A stretch of DNA of 33,609 nt from Bacteroidota bacterium (GTDB lineage: Bacteria > Bacteroidota > Ignavibacteria > UBA10030 > UBA8401): assembly GCA_028873075.1 (NCBI GenBank), contig JAGWND010000009.1:1-33609 (forward strand), read 5' to 3'. The position numbers were made by a program, and so were the translations under genes. The notes beneath the pieces are model-generated. The model was not told where the DNA came from, searched no databases, and saw nothing but the letters and a program-made list of their open reading frames with translations. Shown piece after piece: positions 1 through 7,666 of the stretch. Numbering within the stretch: position 1 is the stretch's first letter; every line of letters begins with the position of its first letter.

Positions 1-102
1 AAAGATAAAGTTGAAGGGGAGTGGATAGGATACGACAAAAAGAATAAAAAGGTATTCACAAAGAAAAGCGACGAAATTATTGAAAAAACAATCAACAAAT
101 AG
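1..102 (+). CDS. C-terminal end of an unknown protein (partial)
   Basis: An open frame runs from the first base to a TAG at 100-102 and encodes 33 residues. It is lysine-rich (EGEWIGYDKKNKKVF, then KKSDEIIEKTINK at the end). The start lies outside the window. I do not recognise a family from this tail. It is the only explanation I see for the first 100 bases, and it reads in the same direction as the toxin-antitoxin genes that follow. Confidence 0.45.
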   Translation, partial: KDKVEGEWIGYDKKNKKVFTKKSDEIIEKTINK

Positions 103-263
103 ATGGATCATTGTCTTAAGTTTGCTACACGAGCTACTTATAATTTAGCTTCCACGGGAAAACTTTACAGAGCCTTCGTGCTTGGCTGTCTCTTCTTCTC
201 ATCTTATTTTTCAGTCAGAGGCAGACATACATTCTTCCCGATTTTATCACAGCGAGGTGTGCG

Positions 264-359
264 ATGGTACGACAATTTATTTTCTTTGCAACAGCAACAT
301 TCATCATCAGCGGATGCACTATGAAGCAGCAAACGCCGGAATCGGTATTTTGCTTTTAA
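264..359 (+). pseudogene. Truncated duplicate of the lipoprotein peptidase leader, copy 1
   Basis: A 31-codon frame starts at ATG 264 behind an AGCGAGGTG ribosome site and ends at TAA 357-359. It encodes a short hydrophobic signal sequence, the lipobox IISGC, and then TMKQQTPESV. These residues match the start of the intact zinc peptidase at 1796, and the DNA from about 307 to 345 is almost identical to 1839-1877. After ESV the match ends abruptly and the frame closes. The PIN-type toxin-antitoxin module begins 36 bases later. I read this as a duplicated 5' end left in front of an inserted module. Whether the short peptide is made is unknown. Confidence 0.75.
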
Positions 360-395
360 GACGAGGCTTTAGTAGATTTCCAAAAAGGAAAAAAG

Positions 396-584
396 ATGGA
401 AACGCCCAACGTTCTTGACATTTCTAAGCTGCCTCAAAATGCTCAGTCGGCATTGCGGGAAATTTACAATCTTTTGCGGGAGAAGAAAGAAGCGCCTAAA
501 AAGAGATTTGAGTATGTTTTTTCCCACCCCGTAAAAGTTGAAAAGATCATTCTTCCTTCCCGAGAAGAACGCAATGCCCGATAA
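396..584 (+). CDS. Putative antitoxin of a PIN-type (VapBC-like) module
   Basis: This 62-aa protein starts at ATG 396 with AAAGGA five bases upstream. It is short, charged and mostly helical in character, with a basic C-terminus rich in R, E and K. It overlaps the PIN-domain gene by 11 bases (its stop is at 582-584 and the PIN start is at 574). This is the usual antitoxin-first layout of type II toxin-antitoxin operons. No DNA-binding fold is recognisable by eye. The antitoxin call therefore rests on size, position and translational overlap. In such systems the protein binds and neutralises the RNase partner and often represses its own promoter. Confidence 0.65.
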   Translation: METPNVLDISKLPQNAQSALREIYNLLREKKEAPKKRFEYVFSHPVKVEKIILPSREERNAR

Positions 585-990
585 AGTCTTTATTGATACA
601 AACATTCTCATTTATGCATCACTTGAAAACTCGGGCGGCACAATAAAACGCGAACGGAGCAAAGCTGTTCTTGGCTCTTCTCAGAACGAAATCATCATAA
701 GCGTGCAAGTGCTCAACGAAAGTTATTACGTCCTTCAGCGGAACGGTTTGAGCGATGCGCTGATTCAGAAAATTCTTTCCGACATTGTCCTTTCCACGCA
801 GGTAATTCCTCTTACGGAAAATACAATCCGTTTAGCTTGGGATTTAAAGAACAAATATCAATTCTCGATTTAGGACAGCTTAATCGTAGCATCTGCGAAA
901 GAGTTCGAATGCTCAATTGTTTATTCAGAGGGCCTTCAGCATCAGCAAGTAGTGGAAGAGACACTGCGCATTATTAATCCGTTTGTATAA
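574..990 (+). pseudogene. PIN-domain ribonuclease toxin interrupted by an in-frame stop
   Basis: Translation from ATG 574 gives a typical PIN domain. FIDTNILIYA near residues 6-15 carries the first metal-binding Asp, and VLNESYYVLQR near residue 50 carries the conserved Glu. The frame meets TAG at 871-873. After the stop the same frame continues with DSLIVASAKEFECSIVYSE and ends ...IINPFV with TAA at 988-990, which is the normal C-terminal half of the family. The stop sits where these proteins usually have Trp before Asp-Ser-Leu, so a single TGG to TAG change explains it. The conserved C-terminal Asp after the stop is lost, so the toxin is probably inactive. A sequencing error or stop readthrough is the alternative. 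Confidence 0.85.
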
Positions 991-1046
991 AGTAGCCCAG
1001 CCTAAACACATTAACTTCTTCGTCTTTAAAGCAACGAGGTGGAAAA

Positions 1047-1145
1047 ATGAAAAAAAATTTATTCTTCCTTGCAACTATTATCTTTATTATCAGCGGATGC
1101 ACTATGCGACAGCAAGTTCCGCATTGCTTCTGGAAAAAGGAATAA
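1047..1145 (+). pseudogene. Truncated duplicate of the lipoprotein peptidase leader, copy 2
   Basis: A 32-codon frame starts at ATG 1047 behind ACGAGGTGG and stops at TAA 1143-1145. It encodes MKKNLFFLATIIFIISGCTM, which closely matches the signal peptide and lipobox of the peptidase at 1796. RQQVP follows before the similarity ends. The MazF-type module starts 26 bases after the stop. Together with copy 1 and the intact gene, this makes three leaders in a row, each in the same orientation and each with its own ribosome site. Confidence 0.75.
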
Positions 1146-1171
1146 TTATCTTTTTACAAAGAGGTGAAAAA

Positions 1172-1402
1172 ATGTCGAATCAACAACTCATATCAACCAT
1201 TGAGCCGCTGCCGATACAAGACAAATTAGCATTGATTGAATTTTTGTCTCGCTCAGTGCAGAAAGAACTCGCCGGCAGTGAAACGATCTCTCAAGAAGCA
1301 AAACATACGCTCGCTTTGCTTCAAGACGATCCTTCGTGGCAGTTCCTTAAAGATGCAGAAGAAGACATTTATTCCGAAGCTGATATAAAAGAACGCCGAT
1401 GA
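1172..1402 (+). CDS. Putative antitoxin of a MazF-type module
   Basis: This 76-aa acidic, helical protein starts at ATG 1172, five bases after GAGGTG. An upstream in-frame extension is possible but would run through the duplicated leader, so it is unlikely. The sequence has the form of small prevent-host-death or DUF2281-like antitoxins (IEPLPIQDKLALIEFL near the N-terminus, then a charged C-terminal tail DIYSEADIKERR). Its stop overlaps the toxin start by four bases (ATGA at 1399-1402), which implies translational coupling. I infer that it neutralises the downstream endoribonuclease. The exact family is not certain. Confidence 0.7.
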   Translation: MSNQQLISTIEPLPIQDKLALIEFLSRSVQKELAGSETISQEAKHTLALLQDDPSWQFLKDAEEDIYSEADIKERR

Positions 1403-1746
1403 AGTATCACCGCCGAGAAATTGTTCTCGCACAATTTCCGTTTACCGATGGAACAGGCAAGAAGCTGCGCCCTATCCTTATTCTTGTAGAGTCTTCGCGC
1501 TTGCATTCAGATTATTTGGCAATGTTTATCTCGTCACAATTATCACAAAAAGAAGAACACGACATTGTGATTGATCCAGCCAAAAAAGAATTTGCTTCTT
1601 CCGGATTATCTAAACCATCTCTTATGAAGTTGTTGAAATTAGGAACCATTTCAGAGTCGTTAATTCTTGGGACGCTGGGGGAATTGTCTAAAAGCGAATT
1701 TGTTAAGATTGTTTCATCCCTCGTTCAACTCTTGCAGGCCTCATAA
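1399..1746 (+). CDS. MazF/PemK-family endoribonuclease toxin
   Basis: This 115-aa protein has the family's N-terminal pattern: REIVLAQFPFTDGTG near residues 6-20, followed by KKLRPILIL. That beta-strand region with K-x-RP is typical of PemK/MazF toxins. The middle contains a Ser-rich strand (LAMFISSQL) and the end has SLMKLLKLGTIS, matching the conserved S/T-x-x-x-x-x-K/L-L-x-x-I region. The length is normal for the family (110-120 aa). Known members cut mRNA at short sequence motifs when freed from the antitoxin. It is translationally coupled to the preceding antitoxin. No frameshift or stop is seen, so unlike the PIN toxin nearby it may be functional. Confidence 0.85.
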   Translation: MKYHRREIVLAQFPFTDGTGKKLRPILILVESSRLHSDYLAMFISSQLSQKEEHDIVIDPAKKEFASSGLSKPSLMKLLKLGTISESLILGTLGELSKSEFVKIVSSLVQLLQAS

Positions 1747-1795
1747 ATCTCTGCCTCCTTTTACTCTCGTCTCTTGTTACTAAGAAAGGTGTATA

Positions 1796-3457
1796 ATGAA
1801 AAAAGAACTGTTCTTCCTTTCAGCCATTCTTCTCATTATCAGCGGATGCACTATGAAGCAGCAAACACCCGAATCAGTGCTGGAAGCAAAGATCAAACGC
1901 TTCGCTCCGACAGAAATCACGGGCGACATAACAAAGCTTTCTTCCGGCGACAAGGCCGCGCTCGTAAAGCTTATCGAAGCGGCACACATGATGGATAGTA
2001 TTTACATTCGACAGGTGTGGAGCGGCAACGACTCGTTTTTGCACCAATTAGAAGCCGACCGGTCGCAGCTTGGAAAGCTGCGACTACAGTATTTCAAAAT
2101 CAATATGAGCCCGTGGTCGGGGCTCGATCACGATTCTGCGTTCATTCCCGGTGCGCCTCCAAAACCGGACGGCGCAAATTATTATCCGCCCGATATGACG
2201 AAGGACGATTTCAATTCATGGCTCGCCACACTTCCGCCGGACGAAAAGAAAGACGCAACCGGATTCTTTTACGTGATTCGCCTCGGACCTGAAGGAAAAC
2301 TCATGCCCGTTTCCTACGCAACAGAATACCGGACACTTCTCGAACAAGCAGCGCAGCTTCTCCGCGAAGCCGCCGCACTGACGACAAACGAAAGTCTCAG
2401 AAATTTTCTGAACCTGCGCGCCGACGCGTTTCTTTCAAACGATTATTATTCGAGCGATGTTGCGTGGATGGAACTCGACAGTCCGATTGATGTAACAATC
2501 GGTCCGTATGAAGTGTATATGGATCGGCTGTTCAATTACAAAGCGGCATTCGAAGCGTTCATCACATTACGCGACGAAGAAGAAACTGCAAAGCTCGCAA
2601 AATTTTCGTCGTATTTGCAGGAAGTTGAAAACAATCTGCCAATTGACCCGAAGTATCGAAATCCGAAATTGGGAGCGATGTCGCCGATCCGCGTCGTGGA
2701 TGAAGTGTGCACCGGCGGCGAAGCGCGCGCCGGAGTGCAAACGGCGGCGTTCAATCTTCCGAATGACGAGCGCGTGACGCGTGAAAAAGGAACGAAACGC
2801 GTGATGCTGAAAAATGTTCAGGAAGCAAAGTTCCATACTATTCTTCTGCCGATCGCCAACATCGCAATTGATCCGAGCCAGCGGAAAATGGTTTCGTTCG
2901 AGCCGTTCTTCACGCATATTCTCGCACATGAACTGATGCACGGTTTGGGACCGCATACCATCATCGTGAATGGAAAGCGGACCACCGTTCGCCAGGAAAT
3001 GAAAGAGCTTGGCTCGGCGCTTGAAGAAGCGAAAGCGGACATTTCCGGCTTGTGGATGCTGCAATTTTTAATGGACAAAGGCGTCATCGAAAAATCCTTC
3101 GAGCAGCAAATGTACGTCACGTATCTCGCCGGAGTATTTCGTTCCGTGCGATTCGGAACGAATGAAGCGCACGGAAAGGGAATGGCAATGCAATTTAATT
3201 TTCTCACTGATGATGGCGCGTTTGAGTATGATCCCGCAAGTCAAACATTCAAAGTGAATTTTGAAAAGATCAAAGACGCGGTGCGAAAACTCACGAGCGA
3301 GATTATGACAATTCAGGCGCAAGGTGATTACGCGAAAGCAAAAGCATTGCTCGGACAGTACGGTGTGATTCGTCCGCCGATGCAAAATATTCTGAACAAA
3401 CTTACTGACGTGCCGGTAGATATTGCGCCGAAGTTTCCACTGGCAGGCAATTACTGA
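1796..3457 (+). CDS. Lipoprotein zinc metallopeptidase, M49 (dipeptidyl-peptidase III)-like
   Basis: The gene encodes 553 residues with a signal peptide and lipobox IISGC (Cys near residue 18), so it is likely a membrane-anchored lipoprotein outside the cytoplasm. The zinc site is visible as HELMH at residues 378-382, followed by GLGPH, and a second motif EEAKAD at 410-415. An HE motif followed about 30 residues later by EExxAD is the signature of peptidase family M49 and its relatives. Classical members have HExxGH with one extra residue, whereas this one has plain HExxH. It starts at ATG 1796 after AAAGGTG. Copies of its 5' end precede both toxin-antitoxin modules upstream. The substrate is unknown. 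Confidence is high for a metallopeptidase and moderate for M49. Confidence 0.8.
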   Translation: MKKELFFLSAILLIISGCTMKQQTPESVLEAKIKRFAPTEITGDITKLSSGDKAALVKLIEAAHMMDSIYIRQVWSGNDSFLHQLEADRSQLGKLRLQYFKINMSPWSGLDHDSAFIPGAPPKPDGANYYPPDMTKDDFNSWLATLPPDEKKDATGFFYVIRLGPEGKLMPVSYATEYRTLLEQAAQLLREAAALTTNESLRNFLNLRADAFLSNDYYSSDVAWMELDSPIDVTIGPYEVYMDRLFNYKAAFEAFITLRDEEETAKLAKFSSYLQEVENNLPIDPKYRNPKLGAMSPIRVVDEVCTGGEARAGVQTAAFNLPNDERVTREKGTKRVMLKNVQEAKFHTILLPIANIAIDPSQRKMVSFEPFFTHILAHELMHGLGPHTIIVNGKRTTVRQEMKELGSALEEAKADISGLWMLQFLMDKGVIEKSFEQQMYVTYLAGVFRSVRFGTNEAHGKGMAMQFNFLTDDGAFEYDPASQTFKVNFEKIKDAVRKLTSEIMTIQAQGDYAKAKALLGQYGVIRPPMQNILNKLTDVPVDIAPKFPLAGNY

Positions 3458-3506
3458 CAGTCAAGCCGCAGAGAACACAGAGACTTTAAATCAAATTGTT
3501 AAAAAG

Positions 3507-3652
3507 AGACATCCGAAAAACTATTTTTAAATAACGCTCTGTCGCACTGAGCGTAGTCGAAGTGCGAAAATTGGAACAACACCATGGTTCGACGGAGTTT
3601 ATCCCGCAAGGCGGGGCTCACCACGACTAACTCGAGAGTTTTTCAGATGTTT
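3507..3652. repeat. Intergenic element with inverted ends, copy 1
   Basis: This copy begins AGACATCCGAAAAA and ends TTTTTCAGATGT, so its ends are near-perfect inverted repeats. It is almost identical, in opposite orientation, to 18449-18573. Shared internal parts are the AT-rich segment after the left end, the hairpin GCACTGAGCGTAGTCGAAGTGC and the segment around CCATGGTTCGAC. This copy differs by carrying TTTATCCCGCAAGGCGGG in its middle. It lies between two converging genes and is flanked by the common CAGAGAACACAGAG-type motif on the left and its inverse on the right. Confidence 0.75.
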
Positions 3653-3692
3653 CTAAAAAAATTCTCCGTGAACTCTGTGGCAAACAGTTGAT

Positions 3693-5003
3693 TCAAAACG
3701 TATATCCGCTTTCGCCGTGCTGGCTCAGATCGAGCCCCTCACCCTCCTCCTGCTCTTTCACGCGAATTCCGATTGTTACATCCAACAGTTTCAAAATAAT
3801 CCATGTTGCAGCAAACGAGTAGGCGATCGCTGCAACAACACTCAGCGCTTGCACGCCGAGAAGTGAGGGATTTCCGAAAACCAATCCATCGTTCCCTCCG
3901 GGATTAACCAACTTCGACGCAAACAATCCGGTCGCGAGCGCGCCGAATGTTCCGCCGACGCCGTGCACGCCGACCGCATCGAGAGAGTCGTCATATCCCA
4001 ATCTCGTTTTGACGCCGACAGCAAAATAACACAACACACCTACGCTCAAGCCGATAACAAGGGCGGAGAGCGGTCCGACAAATCCTGAAGCCGGCGTGAT
4101 GGCAACCAATCCTGCGACGGAGCCGGATGCGGCACCGAGGACTGTCGGTTTTCCGCGATGCAGCCATTCAGTAAGAAGCCACGAGACTGCCGCTGCAGCA
4201 GCAGCGATGTGAGTTGCTGTAAACGCAGATGCTGCAAGAGCACCGGATGTGAGCGCGCTGCCTGCATTGAAACCGAACCACCCGAACCACAACAGAGCGG
4301 CACCTGTCAATGTCATCGTAAGATTGTGGGGCGGAGTCAGTTCTCCTTCATGCAGCTTCCGTTTACCGATCACAAGAGCAGCAGCTAACGCCGCAATTCC
4401 CGAGCTGATGTGAACGACAAGCCCCCCGGCAAAATCGAGCGCACCGAGATTGCGAATCCAGCCACCGACTCCCCACACCCAATGGGCTATCGGCGCATAC
4501 ACAAATGTTGACCAGAGAAGAACAAAGAGGAGATATGGACCGAATTTAAACCGCTCGGCAAATGCGCCTGTGATCAACGCCGGCGTGATGACGGCGAACA
4601 TCATTTGAAACATCATAAACGCCTGATGAGGAACTGTTGCCGCGTACTCCGGATTCGGAGCGAGGCCGACACCGCGCAATCCTGCCCAGCTCAGATCGCC
4701 GATGAAATGCCTGATGTCCGGTCCAAATGCGAGACTGTAGCCAAACAAAATCCATTGAATGCTGACGATTCCAATAGCGATAAAGCTTTGCATGATGGTT
4801 CCCAAAACATTTTTCCGACGCACCATGCCGCCGTAGAACAACGCAAGCCCCGGTGTCATCAACATGACGAGCGCCGTTGAGACAAGAAGCCACGCGGTAT
4901 CTCCGGTATTGATTTGAGAAGTGCTTGGACTGTCAGCAGCGAATGCAACCTGAGAACAACCCATCATTCCAGCAACAAGAATTATCCTGCGCAAGCCTTG
5001 CAT
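3693..5003 (-). CDS. amt: Ammonium transporter Amt
   Basis: This 436-aa protein begins with a signal peptide of about 22 residues, as in many bacterial Amt proteins, followed by eleven hydrophobic segments. Diagnostic motifs are FYGGMVRRKNVL near residue 56, the phenylalanine-rich gate region MMFQMMFAVITPALITGA around 130-147, DFAGGLVVHISSG at 190-202 with the first pore His (H198), and GVHGVGG near 345-351 with the second pore His (H347). These correspond to the twin-His site of AmtB. The protein conducts ammonium/ammonia across the inner membrane. No PII gene (glnK), its usual partner, is adjacent. The next gene upstream is unrelated namZ. Confidence 0.97.
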   Translation of the reverse strand: MQGLRRIILVAGMMGCSQVAFAADSPSTSQINTGDTAWLLVSTALVMLMTPGLALFYGGMVRRKNVLGTIMQSFIAIGIVSIQWILFGYSLAFGPDIRHFIGDLSWAGLRGVGLAPNPEYAATVPHQAFMMFQMMFAVITPALITGAFAERFKFGPYLLFVLLWSTFVYAPIAHWVWGVGGWIRNLGALDFAGGLVVHISSGIAALAAALVIGKRKLHEGELTPPHNLTMTLTGAALLWFGWFGFNAGSALTSGALAASAFTATHIAAAAAAVSWLLTEWLHRGKPTVLGAASGSVAGLVAITPASGFVGPLSALVIGLSVGVLCYFAVGVKTRLGYDDSLDAVGVHGVGGTFGALATGLFASKLVNPGGNDGLVFGNPSLLGVQALSVVAAIAYSFAATWIILKLLDVTIGIRVKEQEEGEGLDLSQHGESGYTF

Positions 5004-5064
5004 CCTGCTTCCCTTTCTTTGTTGAAATAACTTGGACTCATTTCTCCCTACTCCAAAACCATCA

Positions 5065-6300
5065 TCAGTACAGAAGATACTTCCCTCGTTCCTTTTCGAA
5101 CTTTTTCACTTCATCCTGCCACGTGCTCACAATTTCGTCAACAGTTTTTCCTTCGAGAATCATCTGCCGGACACGGGGCGTGCCGCTGAGAAGATCGAAC
5201 CGGCGGTTGTTGAATTTGAAATCGTTCGGGAATAAGTCATGTAATGCCGATACAACAGCGATTCCCGTTTTCACAGGAAGAAATGTATTGCGGTCGGTCA
5301 CATGAATGAAAATTCCAGAACATCGCTCATCTTTGTATTTCGGATTTGACGTAACGTGCTCAATGTCGTGCGGAGTAAATTGAATCGGAACGAACTCTAC
5401 GCCTGCAAGATGGTTGCCGTTCAATTCCTGCGCGAGCTGTTGCGCGTTGATCCACGGCGCGCCGAAATATTCGAACGGCTGCTCCGTCCCGCGCCCTTCG
5501 GAAACATTCGTCCCTTCGATCAAACACGTCCCCGGATACACGGCTGCCGTTTGCAGCGTCGGCATATTCGGCGACGGCTTGATCCACGGGAGTCCGGTTT
5601 CATCGTACCACTCGGAGCGTTTCCAGTTTTCCATTTTCACGACGGTGAGATTTGCTTTCACGCCGTTCGCCAGCCAGCCTTCGTTGTTCGCCATCGTAGC
5701 CAGTTCGCCGATGGTCATGCCGTACACAATCGGCACAGGCGCCCAGCCGACGAATGATTTCAGCGAATCGTCGCGGACCGGTCCTTCGACATCGACGCCG
5801 CGAATCGGATTCGGGCGGTCGAGCACAACGAACGGAATGTGATGTTCCGCCGCAGCTTCCATGGAAAGCATCATTGTGCTCGTGAACGTGTAGAAGCGCA
5901 CGCCGACATCCTGAATATCGTAGACGAGCACGTCAACATTGTTCAGCATCTCGCCGGTCGGCTTGTTGATTTTTCCGTAGAGCGAATAGACCGGCACGCC
6001 GGTCTTCGTATCGACACCGCTTTGAATGCCTTTACCGTCCGGCGCGTCGCCGCGAATGCCGTGCTCCGGACCGAACAACGCAACGAGCTTCACGTTCGGA
6101 TCGTGCATCAGCGCATCTGCAAGATGCATTCCGTTCGAAAGCAGCGCAGAATGATTCGTCACCAATCCAACCCGCTTCCCTTCGATGAGATCATAGTGTT
6201 TTTCAAGAAGAAGGTCGGCGCCGGTCTTCACTGCATTCGTTGAAGAATTCTGTGCTATGAGCAGTGAACAAAACGTGAATAGAGAGAGAATGATTTTCAT
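5065..6300 (-). CDS. namZ: Exo-beta-N-acetylmuramidase NamZ family (DUF1343)
   Basis: This 411-aa protein has an N-terminal signal peptide (about 16 residues) and the conserved DUF1343 motifs: GLVTNHSA near 45-52, LFGPEHGIRG at 75-84, DIQDVGVRFYTF at 128-139, DRPNP at 161-165 and NVSEGRGT near 265-272. Characterised relatives from Bacteroidota remove terminal MurNAc from peptidoglycan fragments, so a role in cell-wall recycling outside the cytoplasm is likely. ATG 6300 is preceded by AAGGA seven bases upstream. It lies 61 bases from amt in the same direction but is functionally unrelated. The length matches the family. Confidence 0.92.
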   Translation of the reverse strand: MKIILSLFTFCSLLIAQNSSTNAVKTGADLLLEKHYDLIEGKRVGLVTNHSALLSNGMHLADALMHDPNVKLVALFGPEHGIRGDAPDGKGIQSGVDTKTGVPVYSLYGKINKPTGEMLNNVDVLVYDIQDVGVRFYTFTSTMMLSMEAAAEHHIPFVVLDRPNPIRGVDVEGPVRDDSLKSFVGWAPVPIVYGMTIGELATMANNEGWLANGVKANLTVVKMENWKRSEWYDETGLPWIKPSPNMPTLQTAAVYPGTCLIEGTNVSEGRGTEQPFEYFGAPWINAQQLAQELNGNHLAGVEFVPIQFTPHDIEHVTSNPKYKDERCSGIFIHVTDRNTFLPVKTGIAVVSALHDLFPNDFKFNNRRFDLLSGTPRVRQMILEGKTVDEIVSTWQDEVKKFEKERGKYLLY

Positions 6301-6400
6301 GTGAGTGTCCTTAAAGAAGTGGATTGATGGATTGCTGGATTATTGGATTTTGTTCCATTATTCCATTCATCCATTGTCTCGTGTCTTTGTGCCTGCGCGG

Positions 6401-6943
6401 CTAACCAGTCATTATAAAACGATTGCGCACCAATGCCCACGCAGCAAGCGTCATGCCGTCCCAAATTTTTCTGTCGGAAATCAGCCGGTCTAATTCCTCC
6501 GGCGTGCGGAAAATGATCTCAAATTCCTCCGTCGCATCGGGACGCGGCTTGACAAAGTGCAAATCGCGCGCGATGAAGATTTTGCAAATCTCATCCGTAA
6601 CGCCGTTGTACGGATTGAATTCTCCCGCCGCTTCCCACGACTGCGCACGATAACCGGCTTCTTCTTCTAACTCGAGCCGCGCCATCTCTTCGTACGAATG
6701 CCCGGCTTTCACGCCGCCGCACGGAAATTCAATGCTCTCTTTGTCGCATAAGTAACGGTACTGATTGACAAGCAAAAGATTTCCATCGTGCATCACCGGC
6801 ACGATCATGCTTGCGCCTTCGGTGTGAACAAAATGATATTCCCCTTCGTACCCGTTGGGAATGCGGAACGTATCTTTCATGTACGTCCACCACGGATTTT
6901 TGTAGAGAAGCTGCGACGTGAGCTTTTTCCAGCGAGGAAGCAT
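6401..6943 (-). CDS. Nudix hydrolase, ADP-ribose pyrophosphatase-like
   Basis: This 180-aa protein contains a Nudix box at about residues 76-98: GGVKAGHSYEEMARLELEEE followed by AGY. Compared with the consensus GX5EX7REUXEEXGU, the metal-binding EE pair and the Glu before it are kept. His replaces the first Glu (position 82) and Leu replaces the Arg (position 90). The N-terminal strand region and the C-terminal FEIIFRTPEELDRLI are typical of NudF-like enzymes that split ADP-ribose or related sugar nucleotides into monophosphates. The start has no strong ribosome site. Substrate assignment by eye is weak. Confidence 0.85.
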   Translation of the reverse strand: MLPRWKKLTSQLLYKNPWWTYMKDTFRIPNGYEGEYHFVHTEGASMIVPVMHDGNLLLVNQYRYLCDKESIEFPCGGVKAGHSYEEMARLELEEEAGYRAQSWEAAGEFNPYNGVTDEICKIFIARDLHFVKPRPDATEEFEIIFRTPEELDRLISDRKIWDGMTLAAWALVRNRFIMTG

Positions 6944-6954
6944 CTCGGGGTTGA

Positions 6955-7020
6955 AGGTTAAGGGTTCAGTTTGTAAGATTGATGATTCAAGGTTCAGGAT
7001 TCAAAAATGAAAGATGGAAA
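6955..7020. repeat. Degenerate GGTTCAGGATTCAAG-type tract
   Basis: A loosely repeated tract of GGTTCA / GATTCA / CAAGG units lies between the Nudix gene and the intergenic element. Similar tracts occur at 8730-8850 and 19945-20030, and a short one at 24780-24800. They are non-coding and look like decayed short repeats scattered between genes. Confidence 0.5.
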
Positions 7021-7058
7021 ACTGTAAGGTGAATCGTGCATCCTAAATCAATACTAGA

Positions 7059-7199
7059 ACCTTCTGAAAAATTCACTAAACCGCCGTGGTGAGCGAAGGC
7101 GAACCACAATTCCACTCAAATTTTTCGCACTTCGACTTCGCTCAGTGCGACTTCGCTCAGTGCGACTTTCGGTCACAGAAAAATAATTTTCAGAAGTCT
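7059..7199. repeat. Intergenic element with inverted ends, copy 2 (divergent)
   Basis: The ends are CCTTCTGAAAA on the left and TTTTCAGAAG on the right, again inverted. The inside holds CGTGGTGAGCGAAGGCGAACCA and the CACTTCGAC...GCTCAGTGCGA hairpin region shared with copies 1 and 3. Within this copy the unit GACTTCGCTCAGTGC is duplicated in tandem (7134-7148 and 7149-7163). It is less similar to the others than they are to each other and has an A in place of T in the terminal CAGAWG. Confidence 0.7.
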
Positions 7200-7205
7200 C
7201 TACCG

Positions 7206-7625
7206 TTATATCAACTCGCTTTCGGGAAAGAAAAATGCGACTTCAATTTTTCCGTTCTCGGGAGAATCGGAGCCGTGCACGATATTTTCTCCTTTATTGT
7301 CCGCGAATAATTTCCGGATCGTTCCCGGTTCGGCATCCTTCGGATCGGTTGCGCCGATGAGTGCGCGATAGTCGGCGACAGCGTTTTCTTTTTGCAGCGC
7401 CACCGGCACGCACGGACCGGAAGTCATAAACTCGACAAGACCGTTGTAAAACGGCTTGCCTTTATGAACGGCATAAAAGGCGCCCGCTTCTTCTTTCGTC
7501 AGCCGGATTTGTTTCAAGCCGAGAACTTTGAATCCTGCCTTTTGAATTCGTGACAGCACTTCGCCTTGAAGATTTTTCCGCACACAATCGGGTTTCAAAA
7601 TGCACAATGTTCGCTCGACAGACAT
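7206..7625 (-). CDS. ndk: Nucleoside diphosphate kinase
   Basis: This 139-aa protein is the usual length for bacterial Ndk. It starts with [15 protein letters not shown], the conserved beta strand with the active-site Lys region. The catalytic His is H117 in [12 protein letters not shown], which matches the family motif NxxHGSDS exactly. The enzyme transfers the gamma phosphate between nucleotides through a phospho-His and balances NTP pools in the cytoplasm. No clear Shine-Dalgarno precedes ATG 7625. It is in the same direction as sucD, 41 bases downstream of it, so cotranscription is plausible. Confidence 0.97.
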   Translation of the reverse strand: MSVERTLCILKPDCVRKNLQGEVLSRIQKAGFKVLGLKQIRLTKEEAGAFYAVHKGKPFYNGLVEFMTSGPCVPVALQKENAVADYRALIGATDPKDAEPGTIRKLFADNKGENIVHGSDSPENGKIEVAFFFPESELI

Positions 7626-7666
7626 AGGATTGTAGATGAGTGTAGATTTAAAATTAGTGATTTAGG

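Noticed and set aside
7134-7163. CRISPR-like direct repeat
   Set aside because: Only two units of 15 bases with no spacer. It is a tandem duplication inside the intergenic element.
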